Source of the DNA: Thalassotalea_B sp049613795 | GTDB taxonomy: Bacteria > Pseudomonadota > Gammaproteobacteria > Enterobacterales > Alteromonadaceae | Direction: 5' to 3' | Assembly (NCBI GenBank): GCA_049613795.1 | Contig: JBMZCX010000004.1 | Coordinates: forward strand, 1 to 64,000 | DNA length: 64,000 nt | Shown: piece after piece, positions 37,067 through 45,125 of the stretch | Numbering within the stretch: the stretch's first letter is position 1 | Layout of the letters: each line of letters begins with the position of its first letter | The notes under the pieces: model-generated | Database searches by the model: none | Seen by the model: only the letters and a program-made list of their open reading frames with translations | Told to the model about the DNA's origin: nothing | Made by a program: the position numbers and the translations under genes

Positions 37067-37810
37067 AATCGCTTGAAGTGCCATTGTTTTCCCTTCTGGG
37101 GATAACTTGCTATATTTTAAATACTCAAAAAAGATCTGATTAGCGTTAACAGTTTTAATTAGTTCGTCTAATTTAGCTTTTAACAATAACCCTTTCTCAT
37201 TATTTTGTACCGCAAAGCTCGCAGGTATGTCACCAATAGACTGATAAAACACACCGTAAATATTATTTTTTTCTAGTAAATTCATCACTGACGATCTTTC
37301 AAATAAAATAACGTCAATTCTTTTTCTTATCAGCATTTTAACCAATTGATTGAGGGTACTCACTTCAATGAAGTTTGATTTATTTATGCCGAGTTGCTCT
37401 GCAAAAAAATTTGCATTGCCCGTAGTCGTGCCTATAGTTTTCAATTTAATAGCCGTAAGATCTAAATGTTTTTTTTCTAAGCTAAAAAGATCAGACGAAG
37501 TGCTAACTTCCCAATCCAGTTCAGCACCATATTGATAAAACTCCTCGGTTTCTAAGTTTTTTGGTGTGTGTCCCGCAATATCTATTCTATTATTTTTAAG
37601 TTCATGCTTTGCTCTAGCATAAGTTGTTATTTTTATATCAAAAGTAAAATCTGATATTTTTTCTATTTCTCTGAGCATATCAACAGTTAAACCTTTGCCA
37701 TCTGCAGAAATAAAAGGCGGAAATGGTTCAAAAGCCACTACCAAATTTTCAGCGAATACACTGAAATTAAAGGTCGTTATCAATAATGTGATCAGGCTCA
37801 AAATTTTCAT
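37049..37810 (-). CDS. Orphan periplasmic solute-binding protein (family 3-like)
   Basis: A 253-residue exported protein with a signal peptide (about 1-20, ending VFA) and an amino-acid-binding-protein-like fold: ENLVVAFEPFPPFISADGKGLTVDMLREI is the usual first lobe (quoted in part: VAFEPFPPFISADGKG), followed by TIGTTTGNANFFAEQL and ISALVA-type second-lobe parts. There is no permease or ATPase next to it. Such stand-alone SBP_bac_3-like proteins are numerous in marine gammaproteobacteria and may feed unlinked transporters or sensors. Ligand unknown. Confidence 0.8.
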   Translation of the reverse strand: MKILSLITLLITTFNFSVFAENLVVAFEPFPPFISADGKGLTVDMLREIEKISDFTFDIKITTYARAKHELKNNRIDIAGHTPKNLETEEFYQYGAELDWEVSTSSDLFSLEKKHLDLTAIKLKTIGTTTGNANFFAEQLGINKSNFIEVSTLNQLVKMLIRKRIDVILFERSSVMNLLEKNNIYGVFYQSIGDIPASFAVQNNEKGLLLKAKLDELIKTVNANQIFFEYLKYSKLSPEGKTMALQAIQSSAK

Positions 37811-37938
37811 AAATTCAGGTTCAAGAATACAGTAAATATCTGTGATTTAAGTAACGTATCACTATTTACTATAGGCATAAACTAAAAGGTTAACAATAAA
37901 AGGTGACTGAGGTGTAAATATCACCTAATAATTAATTA

Positions 37939-37980
37939 TACCAAATCGTATAAGAGTGTGATCACTTATACGGAATGGTA
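37939..37980. repeat. Imperfect palindromic intergenic element
   Basis: Arms of 18 bases (TACCAAATCGTATAAGAG and its imperfect complement ending 37980) flank a short TGTGAT core. It resembles palindromic intergenic repeats common in Alteromonadales genomes. I see only this one copy here, immediately after a gene stop, so it might instead act as a 3'-end hairpin. Confidence 0.4.
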
Positions 37981-38706
37981 TTATTCTAAAGAAAACTCCA
38001 TATAACGATTAAGCTTATCATTACTTAAGCGCTGAGGTGATATTTTATCAACAATTTCTAGGGCTTGATAAACTTTACTTAGCCCAACTTTATCGTCAAG
38101 CGGCATTTTTTCAAATGAATCGGCATGAATCGTTTGCTTTAAAATAGACAAGGAACTGGCTAAAGATTCTTTAAAATCATCTTCTTTTTTTGCGGTTTCA
38201 ACATTAGTTAATATTGTTTTTGCTGTTGATAATGCATTCATTAAAGCGATAAGGGTTTCACTTTCTTCTTCAGCTATATCATTGTCAAAGTGTTCTTCTT
38301 CACCAGCATCACTTTCATCAAGCCGCTGTAAAAAGTCATCAATATACAAGGCTAAATTTTGACTAGAAATTTCTTTTTCTCTTTCTAGTACATCTGGCGC
38401 CAACTCAGCGTCTGTTAGGTTAGCGTAATCTTGTTTAGAAATTAAACCCAATTGATAAACTCGCTCTGTTAACGCATTTACATCAGTAAAATTAAGTGCT
38501 CCTGCACTAAAAAATTCAGCACTTAACGCACTAATTTTTTGTGAACGTGTACTTAAATACAAGTTTGGGCTAATAACCTCTTCTTGCTCAACCGTCGTAT
38601 TACTTTGTTGATGCTCAGTAATAATGCTATCAATTTCAGAAGCACTTGACGACGATGTTGAGCCCGTATTAAATAAATGGTTATAAGTATTAACGCTGTT
38701 AATCAT
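37981..38706 (-). CDS. Acidic hypothetical protein, 241 residues
   Basis: I do not recognise this protein. It is hydrophilic and acidic with no signal peptide or membrane helix. The N-terminus has a Ser-rich low-complexity patch (TGSTSSSSASEID near residues 15-27); residues about 50-110 and 145-235 look helical, separated by an acidic segment (ESDAGEEEHFDNDIAEEESE, about 130-149). Reading frame and composition look like a real gene with neighbours in normal spacing. It lies between an orphan binding protein and nhaD on the same strand, without obvious operon linkage to either. Confidence 0.65.
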   Translation of the reverse strand: MINSVNTYNHLFNTGSTSSSSASEIDSIITEHQQSNTTVEQEEVISPNLYLSTRSQKISALSAEFFSAGALNFTDVNALTERVYQLGLISKQDYANLTDAELAPDVLEREKEISSQNLALYIDDFLQRLDESDAGEEEHFDNDIAEEESETLIALMNALSTAKTILTNVETAKKEDDFKESLASSLSILKQTIHADSFEKMPLDDKVGLSKVYQALEIVDKISPQRLSNDKLNRYMEFSLE

Positions 38707-38783
38707 TTGGGGTGCTACATAAACTTGACGTACATTTAGCCTAGCAAGTTCTATTCCTTTATGAAGCTATCCCAGTTTAAGCA

Positions 38784-40025
38784 TTAATAAAAATAATTAG
38801 CTAAATAGATGGTTATCACATAGCCCGCAGTATAGGCTGCCAGTAATGCTGGAATATAACGAGAGTAACTCATAAATGTAATTTCTTTCATTTTACTCAT
38901 TGCGATTATTCCAGCTGCGGAGCCAATAACTAGCAACGAACCTCCAACACCAACGGCATAAGTAAGACAAAGCCATTGAGTTGCTGTTAACACCGGCTCA
39001 GCTTTAAGTAACGCCGCGGTTAATGGTACATTATCAAGTAATGCAGATCCTACTCCAGCAAAGTAGTTCGAGTAAGTCGGATCAAATTGACTATAAAGTT
39101 CGGTTACTAAATGTAATACGCCAACTTCTTTAAGCATTCCCACAAGCAGTAAAATACCTAAGAAAAACAATAATGTGTCGTATTCAATTTGACGAATATA
39201 CTCTAACATCTGACTTTCTTGTTTATCACTACGATACATAGTGCCGACCAAAAACATCACAGATAACCCCGTTAAAAAAGTTAATACTGGTGGAATGGCA
39301 AAGGTCACATTAAGCAGCATAGTTAATAAAATAGTTGCAAAAAACACGATCGCAATCAGTATGTCAACCGTTTCATAGTCATGTGAAGCAGGCTGCGTAG
39401 TGACTGAGCCTTTCAGCCCAAAAGAAAGTATCGTCGCTAAAAATAACACACTGACAATTGCGGGTATTAACAATAAAAATAGCTGTGATATTTGTACATG
39501 ACCGTCAAGGTAGATCATTAGTGTTGTTACATCGCCTGTAATTAACGCAACACCGCCAGAGTTAACGGCAAAAACAATCAATATAGCCATTCGTAATTTA
39601 GTTTTATTTGGTACATTAAACGTTTGTAATAAGGTTAACGACACCAATGTAGCAGTAACGTTATCGCAAATAGCAGAAAGAATAAGGGAAAATATTGCAA
39701 TTAAAAACATCATAACAATAACAGAAGCGCGCTGTGGAAATAGCCGCTGAACTACCATCTGAATAATACCTTTGGCATTTAAATAAGCAACAAAGGTCAT
39801 GGTAGACATTAAAAATAGCCATAGAATAGCAATTTCTAATAAATTTTCTTCTAGCTGATGATTAATAAACTCATGTTGGCTTGCGCCTCGCGATATAAAT
39901 AAAGTCATCCATGCAATGCACCCCAAAAAAAGAGTCGTTTTAGCTTTATTAATATGAGTAATTTCTTCAAAGATAATCGATAGTAAAGCGACGATAGCAA
40001 TCGCAATTAAAAAGTAGTCAACCAT
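38784..40025 (-). CDS. nhaD: Sodium/proton antiporter NhaD
   Basis: Inner-membrane Na+/H+ antiporter of the NhaD family, 413 residues with about twelve hydrophobic segments. Family stretches include ILSAICDNVTATLVSLTLL with the conserved Asp/Asn, AVNSGGVALITGDVTTLMI, SALLDNVPLTAALLKAEP, and VGGSLLVIGSAAGIIAMSKM. NhaD is usual in Vibrio and marine alteromonads, where it maintains a sodium gradient at alkaline pH. Together with oadGAB it points to active sodium bioenergetics. Confidence 0.92.
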   Translation of the reverse strand: MVDYFLIAIAIVALLSIIFEEITHINKAKTTLFLGCIAWMTLFISRGASQHEFINHQLEENLLEIAILWLFLMSTMTFVAYLNAKGIIQMVVQRLFPQRASVIVMMFLIAIFSLILSAICDNVTATLVSLTLLQTFNVPNKTKLRMAILIVFAVNSGGVALITGDVTTLMIYLDGHVQISQLFLLLIPAIVSVLFLATILSFGLKGSVTTQPASHDYETVDILIAIVFFATILLTMLLNVTFAIPPVLTFLTGLSVMFLVGTMYRSDKQESQMLEYIRQIEYDTLLFFLGILLLVGMLKEVGVLHLVTELYSQFDPTYSNYFAGVGSALLDNVPLTAALLKAEPVLTATQWLCLTYAVGVGGSLLVIGSAAGIIAMSKMKEITFMSYSRYIPALLAAYTAGYVITIYLANYFY

Positions 40026-40258
40026 AATATATGAGTTTCTGACACTGTATTTTGATGGCGCAGATTATAGAGGATGTGGTAAAAAAAGTAGATCTGATTA
40101 TTGACTGATACCCGCCAAGCTTTACATTATATTGTTATAGGCAAGAACGTTCCGTACTAAAGCCAATACTTTGTGGTATCCGTCATCTGGTATTTTTAAG
40201 GTAGCGGCTCAAAAAGCTATTCTCTTTAAAAGAAAATAACTTCGCCAGCCCTCAACAC

Positions 40259-40786
40259 TTAGCTCTTTACTTTAACTTTATTATTAGTATCCCGACTGTC
40301 TTTAATTAACTGATCTCCGCACGGGTAGTCTGTCGACTTAGCTAAACGGTCGTATAGTACCACGTTAACTGTTGCCGCTAAGTTCATACAACCGACGGTT
40401 GGAATATAAACGACATGATGCGCTTTATCGATAACACTTTGTTCAATTGTGCCATCTTCGGCTCCAAACACATATACCGCTTTTTCAGGGTGGACAAATG
40501 AAGGTAGAGGTTGTGCTCCTTCGACTAATTCTACACAAACTAATTTTGCCCCTTCCAATGAAATATCACATGCACTTTCTACCCACGTTAAGGGAATATG
40601 TGCAATCGCATTATTAGTATCAGTATTATACTTTGCCGCTCGTTTATATCGTTGACCCGTGTAATAAATTTCACTTGCTTGATAACAACCAGCAGCCCGC
40701 ATAGTAGCACCTACGTTTGTTGGGCTTTTGGGGTTAGTTAGCGCTATCTTAACATTGCTACTGTCATTCTTAATGAGACTATTCAT
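40259..40786 (-). CDS. TrmH-family (SPOUT) RNA 2'-O-methyltransferase
   Basis: A 175-residue SPOUT methyltransferase using S-adenosylmethionine. The three SpoU motifs are visible: NPKSPTNVGATMRAAG (motif 1, about residues 18-33), VFGAEDGTI (motif 2, about 111-119), and VYIPTVGCMNLAATVNVVLYD (motif 3, about 126-146, quoted in part: PTVGCMNLAATVNVVLYD). It lacks an extra N-terminal RNA-binding domain. The target nucleotide, tRNA or rRNA, cannot be told; TrmL and TrmJ are close relatives. It stands alone, divergent from the cyclophilin gene. Confidence 0.87.
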   Translation of the reverse strand: MNSLIKNDSSNVKIALTNPKSPTNVGATMRAAGCYQASEIYYTGQRYKRAAKYNTDTNNAIAHIPLTWVESACDISLEGAKLVCVELVEGAQPLPSFVHPEKAVYVFGAEDGTIEQSVIDKAHHVVYIPTVGCMNLAATVNVVLYDRLAKSTDYPCGDQLIKDSRDTNNKVKVKS

Positions 40787-40950
40787 ATACTCTTTATTTA
40801 ATACTTTACTATGCCTGTATTTTCTTTATTTATTCCGTTTTTTACAAGCTTAATATGAAACTAGTTTTCGCAGCCGGTTATCTGCTTGGTTTTTATTATA
40901 GACACCGTATACTAGCGCTTTTAATAACCAACACCTACAGAAAGAACTCT

Positions 40951-41751
40951 ATGCTTTATTTCGTTAATACATTATTTAATAAAAAAATAACTATTGTTAT
41001 TATTACCTTCTTAACCCTAGTCGGTACAGCACAAGCCACTATTGTTGAATTTCAAACCTCACATGGAAATTTCAAAGTCAACTTACATGATAAAACCACG
41101 CCATTAACGGTTGCTAATTTTTTAAAATATACCAATAGTGAGCGTTACAATAACAGCATAATTCATCGCTCGATGAATAACTTTATTGTTCAAGGAGGAG
41201 GATTTAATTTCGCTGAACAGCTGCCACTCAATGGACTTGAGTTAGATGTTCCAGTTAAAAATGAGCCTATTTATTCTAACGTTCGCGGCACTATTGCCAT
41301 GGCGAAACAAGGTAACAAGCCCAACAGTGCAACCAGTCAATGGTTTATCAACTTAAAAGACAATAATAAAGGGGCAAATGGCTTAGACTTACAAAACAGC
41401 GGCTTTACTGTATTTGGCGAAGTTATTGAAGATGGCATGCAAACTCTAGAGGCTATCGCTACACTACCTCTATGCCATGGTGTTGGTGCTGGCAACTTAA
41501 CAATAGATAATGTCCCTGTGAATAATAATTCAACTAATAACTGCACAACACCAGGTGCCGAAAACTTTGTTACCGTATACAGTGTTACTGTTATCGATGA
41601 TTCAACCAGCACCGATAGCAGCTTAAATTCAGTAAAAAACACTCTTATCACTAAAACTCCTGACACCGACAAGAAAAGTGACGGTGGCGGAAGCCTTATT
41701 TGGTTATTACTTTTAACGCCATGCCTTTTTCGTTATAAAAATAGCCAATAG
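40951..41751 (+). CDS. Exported cyclophilin-type peptidyl-prolyl isomerase with GlyGly-CTERM tail
   Basis: Cis-trans prolyl isomerase predicted to leave the cytoplasm. From the ATG at 40951 (266 residues) it has a signal peptide (hydrophobic ITIVIITFLTLVGTAQA). A cyclophilin domain (about 28-210) follows, with IIHRSMNNFIVQGGG, AMAKQGNKPNSATSQWFIN and FTVFGEVIEDGM. The C-terminus is tripartite: GGGS, a hydrophobic stretch LIWLLLLTPCLF, then basic RYK, which fits the GlyGly-CTERM signal cut by rhombosortase and linked to type II secretion. Upstream in-frame ATG at 40855 would hide the signal peptide inside the chain, so I reject it. The catalytic Arg in HRSM is kept. Confidence 0.85.
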   Translation: MLYFVNTLFNKKITIVIITFLTLVGTAQATIVEFQTSHGNFKVNLHDKTTPLTVANFLKYTNSERYNNSIIHRSMNNFIVQGGGFNFAEQLPLNGLELDVPVKNEPIYSNVRGTIAMAKQGNKPNSATSQWFINLKDNNKGANGLDLQNSGFTVFGEVIEDGMQTLEAIATLPLCHGVGAGNLTIDNVPVNNNSTNNCTTPGAENFVTVYSVTVIDDSTSTDSSLNSVKNTLITKTPDTDKKSDGGGSLIWLLLLTPCLFRYKNSQ

Positions 41752-41770
41752 CTTTCAATTACTCCCTTGT

Positions 41771-41800
41771 CAGATTATGTTGCATTTGCAACATAATCTG
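41771..41800. promoter_or_regulatory. 14-bp perfect inverted repeat ahead of the deiodinase-like gene
   Basis: CAGATTATGTTGCA (41771-41784) and its exact complement (41787-41800) are separated by two T. No T run follows. It lies 19 bases after the cyclophilin stop and 39 bases before the next ATG, so it is either an operator or a 3' hairpin. TTGTCA and CATAAT overlap it but with a 19-base spacing. Confidence 0.5.
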
Positions 41801-41839
41801 GTTACGCTATTCTTGCTAAAAAATAAAGGATGCCTATAA

Positions 41840-42514
41840 ATGAAACCCCATGACGCTTCACCATTAACTGACTATATTGAGTACCCACCACAAGAAATGC
41901 TTTCTCGCTCGGAAAGCTTCTATAATGAAATAAAACGTAGGCATTCTATTCGAAGCTTTAGTGATCGCCCTGTCGAGAAAGAAGTTATCGAAAATTGCAT
42001 TAAAGCAGCAGGCACTGCACCAAATGGAGCTAATCATCAGCCATGGCACTTTGTTGCAATTAGTAGTGCTAATGTAAAAAAACAAATTAGAAAACAAGCT
42101 GAAACACATGAGCGTAACTTTTATCAAGGGCGCGCAGGAGAAGAATGGCTTGACGCACTAAAACCACTTGGTACAGATGACAGTAAACCTTATTTAGAGC
42201 ATGCTCCTTGGTTAATTGCGATATTTAGTGAAAAGAAAGGCGGTATTAATGCGGAAGATAAGAACACCAATTATTATGTTCATGAATCGGTAGGCATTGC
42301 GACGGGATTTTTAATAAATGCCTTGCATTCTTCTGGCCTTGTGACATTAACTCATACACCAAAACCCATGTCATTTTTAAGTAAAATATGTAATCGTGGT
42401 GAAAATGATCGCGCCTATATGCTACTAATTGCAGGCTATCCTGCCGAAGATGCGACGGTACCCGCACATGCGAAAGTAAAAAAGTCGATTAATGAAATTT
42501 GTACTTTTTTGTAA
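41840..42514 (+). CDS. Nitroreductase-fold flavoprotein, iodotyrosine deiodinase-like
   Basis: FMN-dependent nitroreductase-superfamily protein, 224 residues. RRHSIRSFSDRPV and GTAPNGANHQPWHFV match the FMN site of iodotyrosine deiodinase (IYD) rather than generic NfsB-type enzymes. The lid also fits: aligned by memory to human IYD, the residues that hold the amino-acid zwitterion (Glu153, Tyr157, Lys178) fall on the Glu of HERNFY, its Tyr, and a Lys 21 residues later (DDSK), at exactly the same spacing. IYD removes iodine or other halogens from halotyrosines. Bacterial homologues with this activity are known. The C-terminal LLIAGYPAEDATVP is also IYD-like. It is alone behind a 14-bp inverted repeat. 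Confidence 0.8.
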   Translation: MKPHDASPLTDYIEYPPQEMLSRSESFYNEIKRRHSIRSFSDRPVEKEVIENCIKAAGTAPNGANHQPWHFVAISSANVKKQIRKQAETHERNFYQGRAGEEWLDALKPLGTDDSKPYLEHAPWLIAIFSEKKGGINAEDKNTNYYVHESVGIATGFLINALHSSGLVTLTHTPKPMSFLSKICNRGENDRAYMLLIAGYPAEDATVPAHAKVKKSINEICTFL

Positions 42515-42538
42515 GTAACATGATATAAAATATTAAGG

Positions 42539-42754
42539 CTAGCCATTAATATCAAGTAAAATATCTGTGCAGCCTTTTTTACATTGTAAGTGTAGTTGTG
42601 TGTCTTGATTAATTAGCGCTAATACTAATTTTTTTTGACAACTTCTACAATTTACAACTTTTCCATTTAAGGCTTGCTTAATAAAGTGCTTTTCTTGATG
42701 AAAAGATTTTGATTTTTGATTTGAAATATCACTTAAACAACTTATATCAAGCAT
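42539..42754 (-). CDS. Small zinc-ribbon-like protein, 71 residues
   Basis: Not recognised as a named family. The second half contains CRSCQKKLVLALINQ and a second cysteine pair in LQCKKGCTDILLDI, which together look like a small zinc ribbon (CxxC ... CxxxC). The first half is polar and helical. I have an impression of similar short proteins in Shewanella and Colwellia. It lies 26 bases after the RraB-family gene on the same strand and may be co-transcribed. Confidence 0.5.
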   Translation of the reverse strand: MLDISCLSDISNQKSKSFHQEKHFIKQALNGKVVNCRSCQKKLVLALINQDTQLHLQCKKGCTDILLDING

Positions 42755-42780
42755 TCATTTCTCTTTTATCTGTTCAGTTT

Positions 42781-43137
42781 TTAATAGGGTAATTTACTCG
42801 CAGTTACGCAATACCAGCCATCAAACTTTCCTTTTAAGGGAGCAGAGCTGCTTTCTAATAAATGCTGATAAGCCACAACATTTTCATAACTGGCTTCCAT
42901 TTCAGGGTAAGCCGTTATTTCCCAAGGATAATCGGTATCTCCCGGAAACGAACAAAATGAAAGTTTTTGATTATTTTCTAATAATAAATGGCCAAACTGT
43001 AATGCCAATTCCTGGCTAGGAAACAATACAGAAAACTCTACCTCTCGAACGTCAGACAAGTCATCGCCTTCAAGTAGCATTTGCCATAATGTATTTCCGT
43101 TTTCATCCTCTGGAAAAAGCGCTAAATTTCGTTCCAT
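42781..43137 (-). CDS. RraB-family protein (RNase E inhibitor family)
   Basis: A 118-residue protein of the RraB/DUF1260 family. The ATG at 43137 is chosen because GAGG lies five bases upstream and the family start ERNLALFPEDENGN follows; longer in-frame starts at 43170 and 43194 are poorer. WQMLLEGDDLSDVREVEFSV and the closing DGWYCV are typical. E. coli RraB inhibits RNase E, but this shorter branch lacks the acidic tail of the E. coli protein, so an RNase E role is not assured. Confidence 0.72.
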   Translation of the reverse strand: MERNLALFPEDENGNTLWQMLLEGDDLSDVREVEFSVLFPSQELALQFGHLLLENNQKLSFCSFPGDTDYPWEITAYPEMEASYENVVAYQHLLESSSAPLKGKFDGWYCVTASKLPY

Positions 43138-43288
43138 TTTTACCTCTATCGGATAAATAACTGTGCTCATAATAGCTGACTTAATTAAACACACAAGTAG
43201 ATATTGTCAGTTATTATATAATATAACATTCAATAATAGACCAATTCCTTGGTACACTTACAACTTTAATCCATTCATTCGTTAATTT

Positions 43289-44146
43289 ATGCATAAATTT
43301 GAAAAACATATCGAGATCACTGCCCCACAAGCGTCTGTTATTCAAGCGATTGAGGCTGAGTGTGCGTTAAGTCATCAACAAATTAAAAATGCAATAAATA
43401 AAGGAGCTCTTTGGTTAACTCGTGGTAAAGGTACTCAAAGATTACGACGTGTTAAGAAGCCACTCACTAATGGCGATACCTTACATTTTTATTATAACGA
43501 AGCGGTGTTATCACAAACGCCTTTGCAAGCAGAACTAATTAAAGACTGTCACGATTATAGTGTTTGGTATAAACCGTATGGCATGTTGTCTCAAGGATCA
43601 AAATGGAGTGATCATTGCACTATTGCTCGTTGGGCTGAAATACATTTATTACCTCAACGTCCTGCTTTTATTGTTCATCGGTTAGACCGAGCCGCCACAG
43701 GACTCATTGTTATTGCCCACAGTAAATCAGCGGTAAAAGCACTGACTAAACTTTTTGAAACACGCTCATTAAAAAAAACTTATCAAATTATTGGTTTAGG
43801 TGAACTTGAACCATCGCAAACAACGACAATAACAGAACCTGTTGACGGTAAACCTGCAACAAGTCATTTTAAAAGTTTGGCATACGATAAAAAGAAAGAT
43901 CTTTCATTAATAGAAGTGCATATCGAGTCAGGGCGTAAGCATCAGATAAGAAAGCATTCAGCTTTTATTAACCATCCAGTATTTGGCGATAGGCTTTACA
44001 ATACAAAACAAAATAATGATGAGTTCAGCGACAACTTACAATTGTGTGCCGCAAAACTCAGTTTTCAGTGTCCAATAACAAATACACTTAGCAACTTTGA
44101 AACACCCGCTCATTTATTGCCGTCAATAAAAAAACTGAAGTTTTAG
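43289..44146 (+). CDS. RluA-family pseudouridine synthase
   Basis: RNA pseudouridine synthase, 285 residues. An N-terminal S4-like segment (about 10-70, LSHQQIKNAINKGALWL) precedes the catalytic domain. The catalytic Asp lies in HRLDRAATG (about residue 130), and VDGKPATSHFK and HIESGRKHQIRKH are family motifs. RNA target cannot be assigned among RluA/RluC/TruC types. It is convergent with the dapA-like gene. Confidence 0.88.
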   Translation: MHKFEKHIEITAPQASVIQAIEAECALSHQQIKNAINKGALWLTRGKGTQRLRRVKKPLTNGDTLHFYYNEAVLSQTPLQAELIKDCHDYSVWYKPYGMLSQGSKWSDHCTIARWAEIHLLPQRPAFIVHRLDRAATGLIVIAHSKSAVKALTKLFETRSLKKTYQIIGLGELEPSQTTTITEPVDGKPATSHFKSLAYDKKKDLSLIEVHIESGRKHQIRKHSAFINHPVFGDRLYNTKQNNDEFSDNLQLCAAKLSFQCPITNTLSNFETPAHLLPSIKKLKF

Positions 44147-44188
44147 CGCTTAATCCCTTCATTGCCTTTTGGTTTTCGCTAACTAAAA

Positions 44189-45094
44189 TTAAGCGCTATA
44201 AATAAAGGCATCATCACTTAATAATGATGCTTTGGTTCCTACAAAGTCATCACCAATCGCATTAATTAACGCTAAGCCTTGTTCGCGCTGCTCTTTAGTT
44301 AAGGCTTGGTAAGGTAATCTGAATACTGGTTTTACCGCATTGGTCATCATTAATGCGGTATCAACTGCAATAGGGTTAGGCTCACAAAAAAGCCACTGCA
44401 TTAACGGGTTAACACGCTGAGCTAATTCGTTATTTTCAGTATCCATTAATTGTCGCATTAATCCCGGTATAACGTTTGAGGTAACAGATATAACACCATG
44501 AGAACCGAATTTATGTCGTCCTTCGTGGCTTTCATCGTCATTACCCGACCAACATGCAATACCCTGTTTTTCATAATGTTCAATACGTTCATTACCTGAA
44601 CATTCTTTAACGCCAATAAAATTTGGATGTTTTGCTAATGGTTCAATAATGTCAGGTGTTAAATCTTGCCCTGTACGACCAGGGACATTGTAAATAAATG
44701 CCGGACCAATAGCCAAAACGCGGTTAAAGTGCTCTTTAACGCCAGCCATAGAAGTACGACCATAATAAGGATTAATTTGTAATGCGGCGTCCATTCCCAT
44801 TGCAAAACCGTTTTCAGTTGCTTTTATTGCTTCTCGAGTATTATTACTACCCGTATTACCTATAATTAATAAACGTGTGCCGTACTGGTGTACACTGTGG
44901 GCAATAAGCATTAAATGCTCTTCCCAGCTTAATAAGTGTCCTTCTCCTGTCGTCCCACCAACAATAATACCATCAACGCCCGCTTCAATTTGCTGTGCAA
45001 CAAGTTCGTCATAAGTTGCTAAATCAATATTTCCTTCAACAGTGTAAGGGGTTTTTATTGCGGTAATTAAACTTGCTGCTCTTAAACGATTCAT
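44189..45094 (-). CDS. dapA: 4-hydroxy-tetrahydrodipicolinate synthase, plant-like sequence type
   Basis: Schiff-base aldolase condensing pyruvate and aspartate semialdehyde, first step of lysine and diaminopimelate synthesis. 301 residues from the ATG at 45094. Active-site residues: GGTTGEG (the two Thr), the Tyr of YNVPGRT, the Lys of GVKECSG, and INPYYG. Long stretches match plant chloroplast DHDPS as I remember it rather than E. coli DapA: SWEEHLMLIAHSV, NTGSNNTREAIKATE, WSGNDDESHE, MQWLFCEPNPIAV, KPVFRLPYQAL. The plant lysine-feedback positions (Trp in SWEEH; Ser, Glu and Ala in GSNNTREAIKA) are kept, suggesting lysine inhibition. An alternative N-acetylneuraminate or keto-sugar aldolase role is less likely. 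Confidence 0.88.
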   Translation of the reverse strand: MNRLRAASLITAIKTPYTVEGNIDLATYDELVAQQIEAGVDGIIVGGTTGEGHLLSWEEHLMLIAHSVHQYGTRLLIIGNTGSNNTREAIKATENGFAMGMDAALQINPYYGRTSMAGVKEHFNRVLAIGPAFIYNVPGRTGQDLTPDIIEPLAKHPNFIGVKECSGNERIEHYEKQGIACWSGNDDESHEGRHKFGSHGVISVTSNVIPGLMRQLMDTENNELAQRVNPLMQWLFCEPNPIAVDTALMMTNAVKPVFRLPYQALTKEQREQGLALINAIGDDFVGTKASLLSDDAFIYSA

Positions 45095-45125
45095 CCGTAT
45101 TCTCAATTATTATTACTAAATTATG

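Noticed and set aside
40855..40950. Longer start of the cyclophilin
   Set aside because: It would place the signal peptide after 32 unrelated residues; the internal ATG at 40951 gives a normal export signal.
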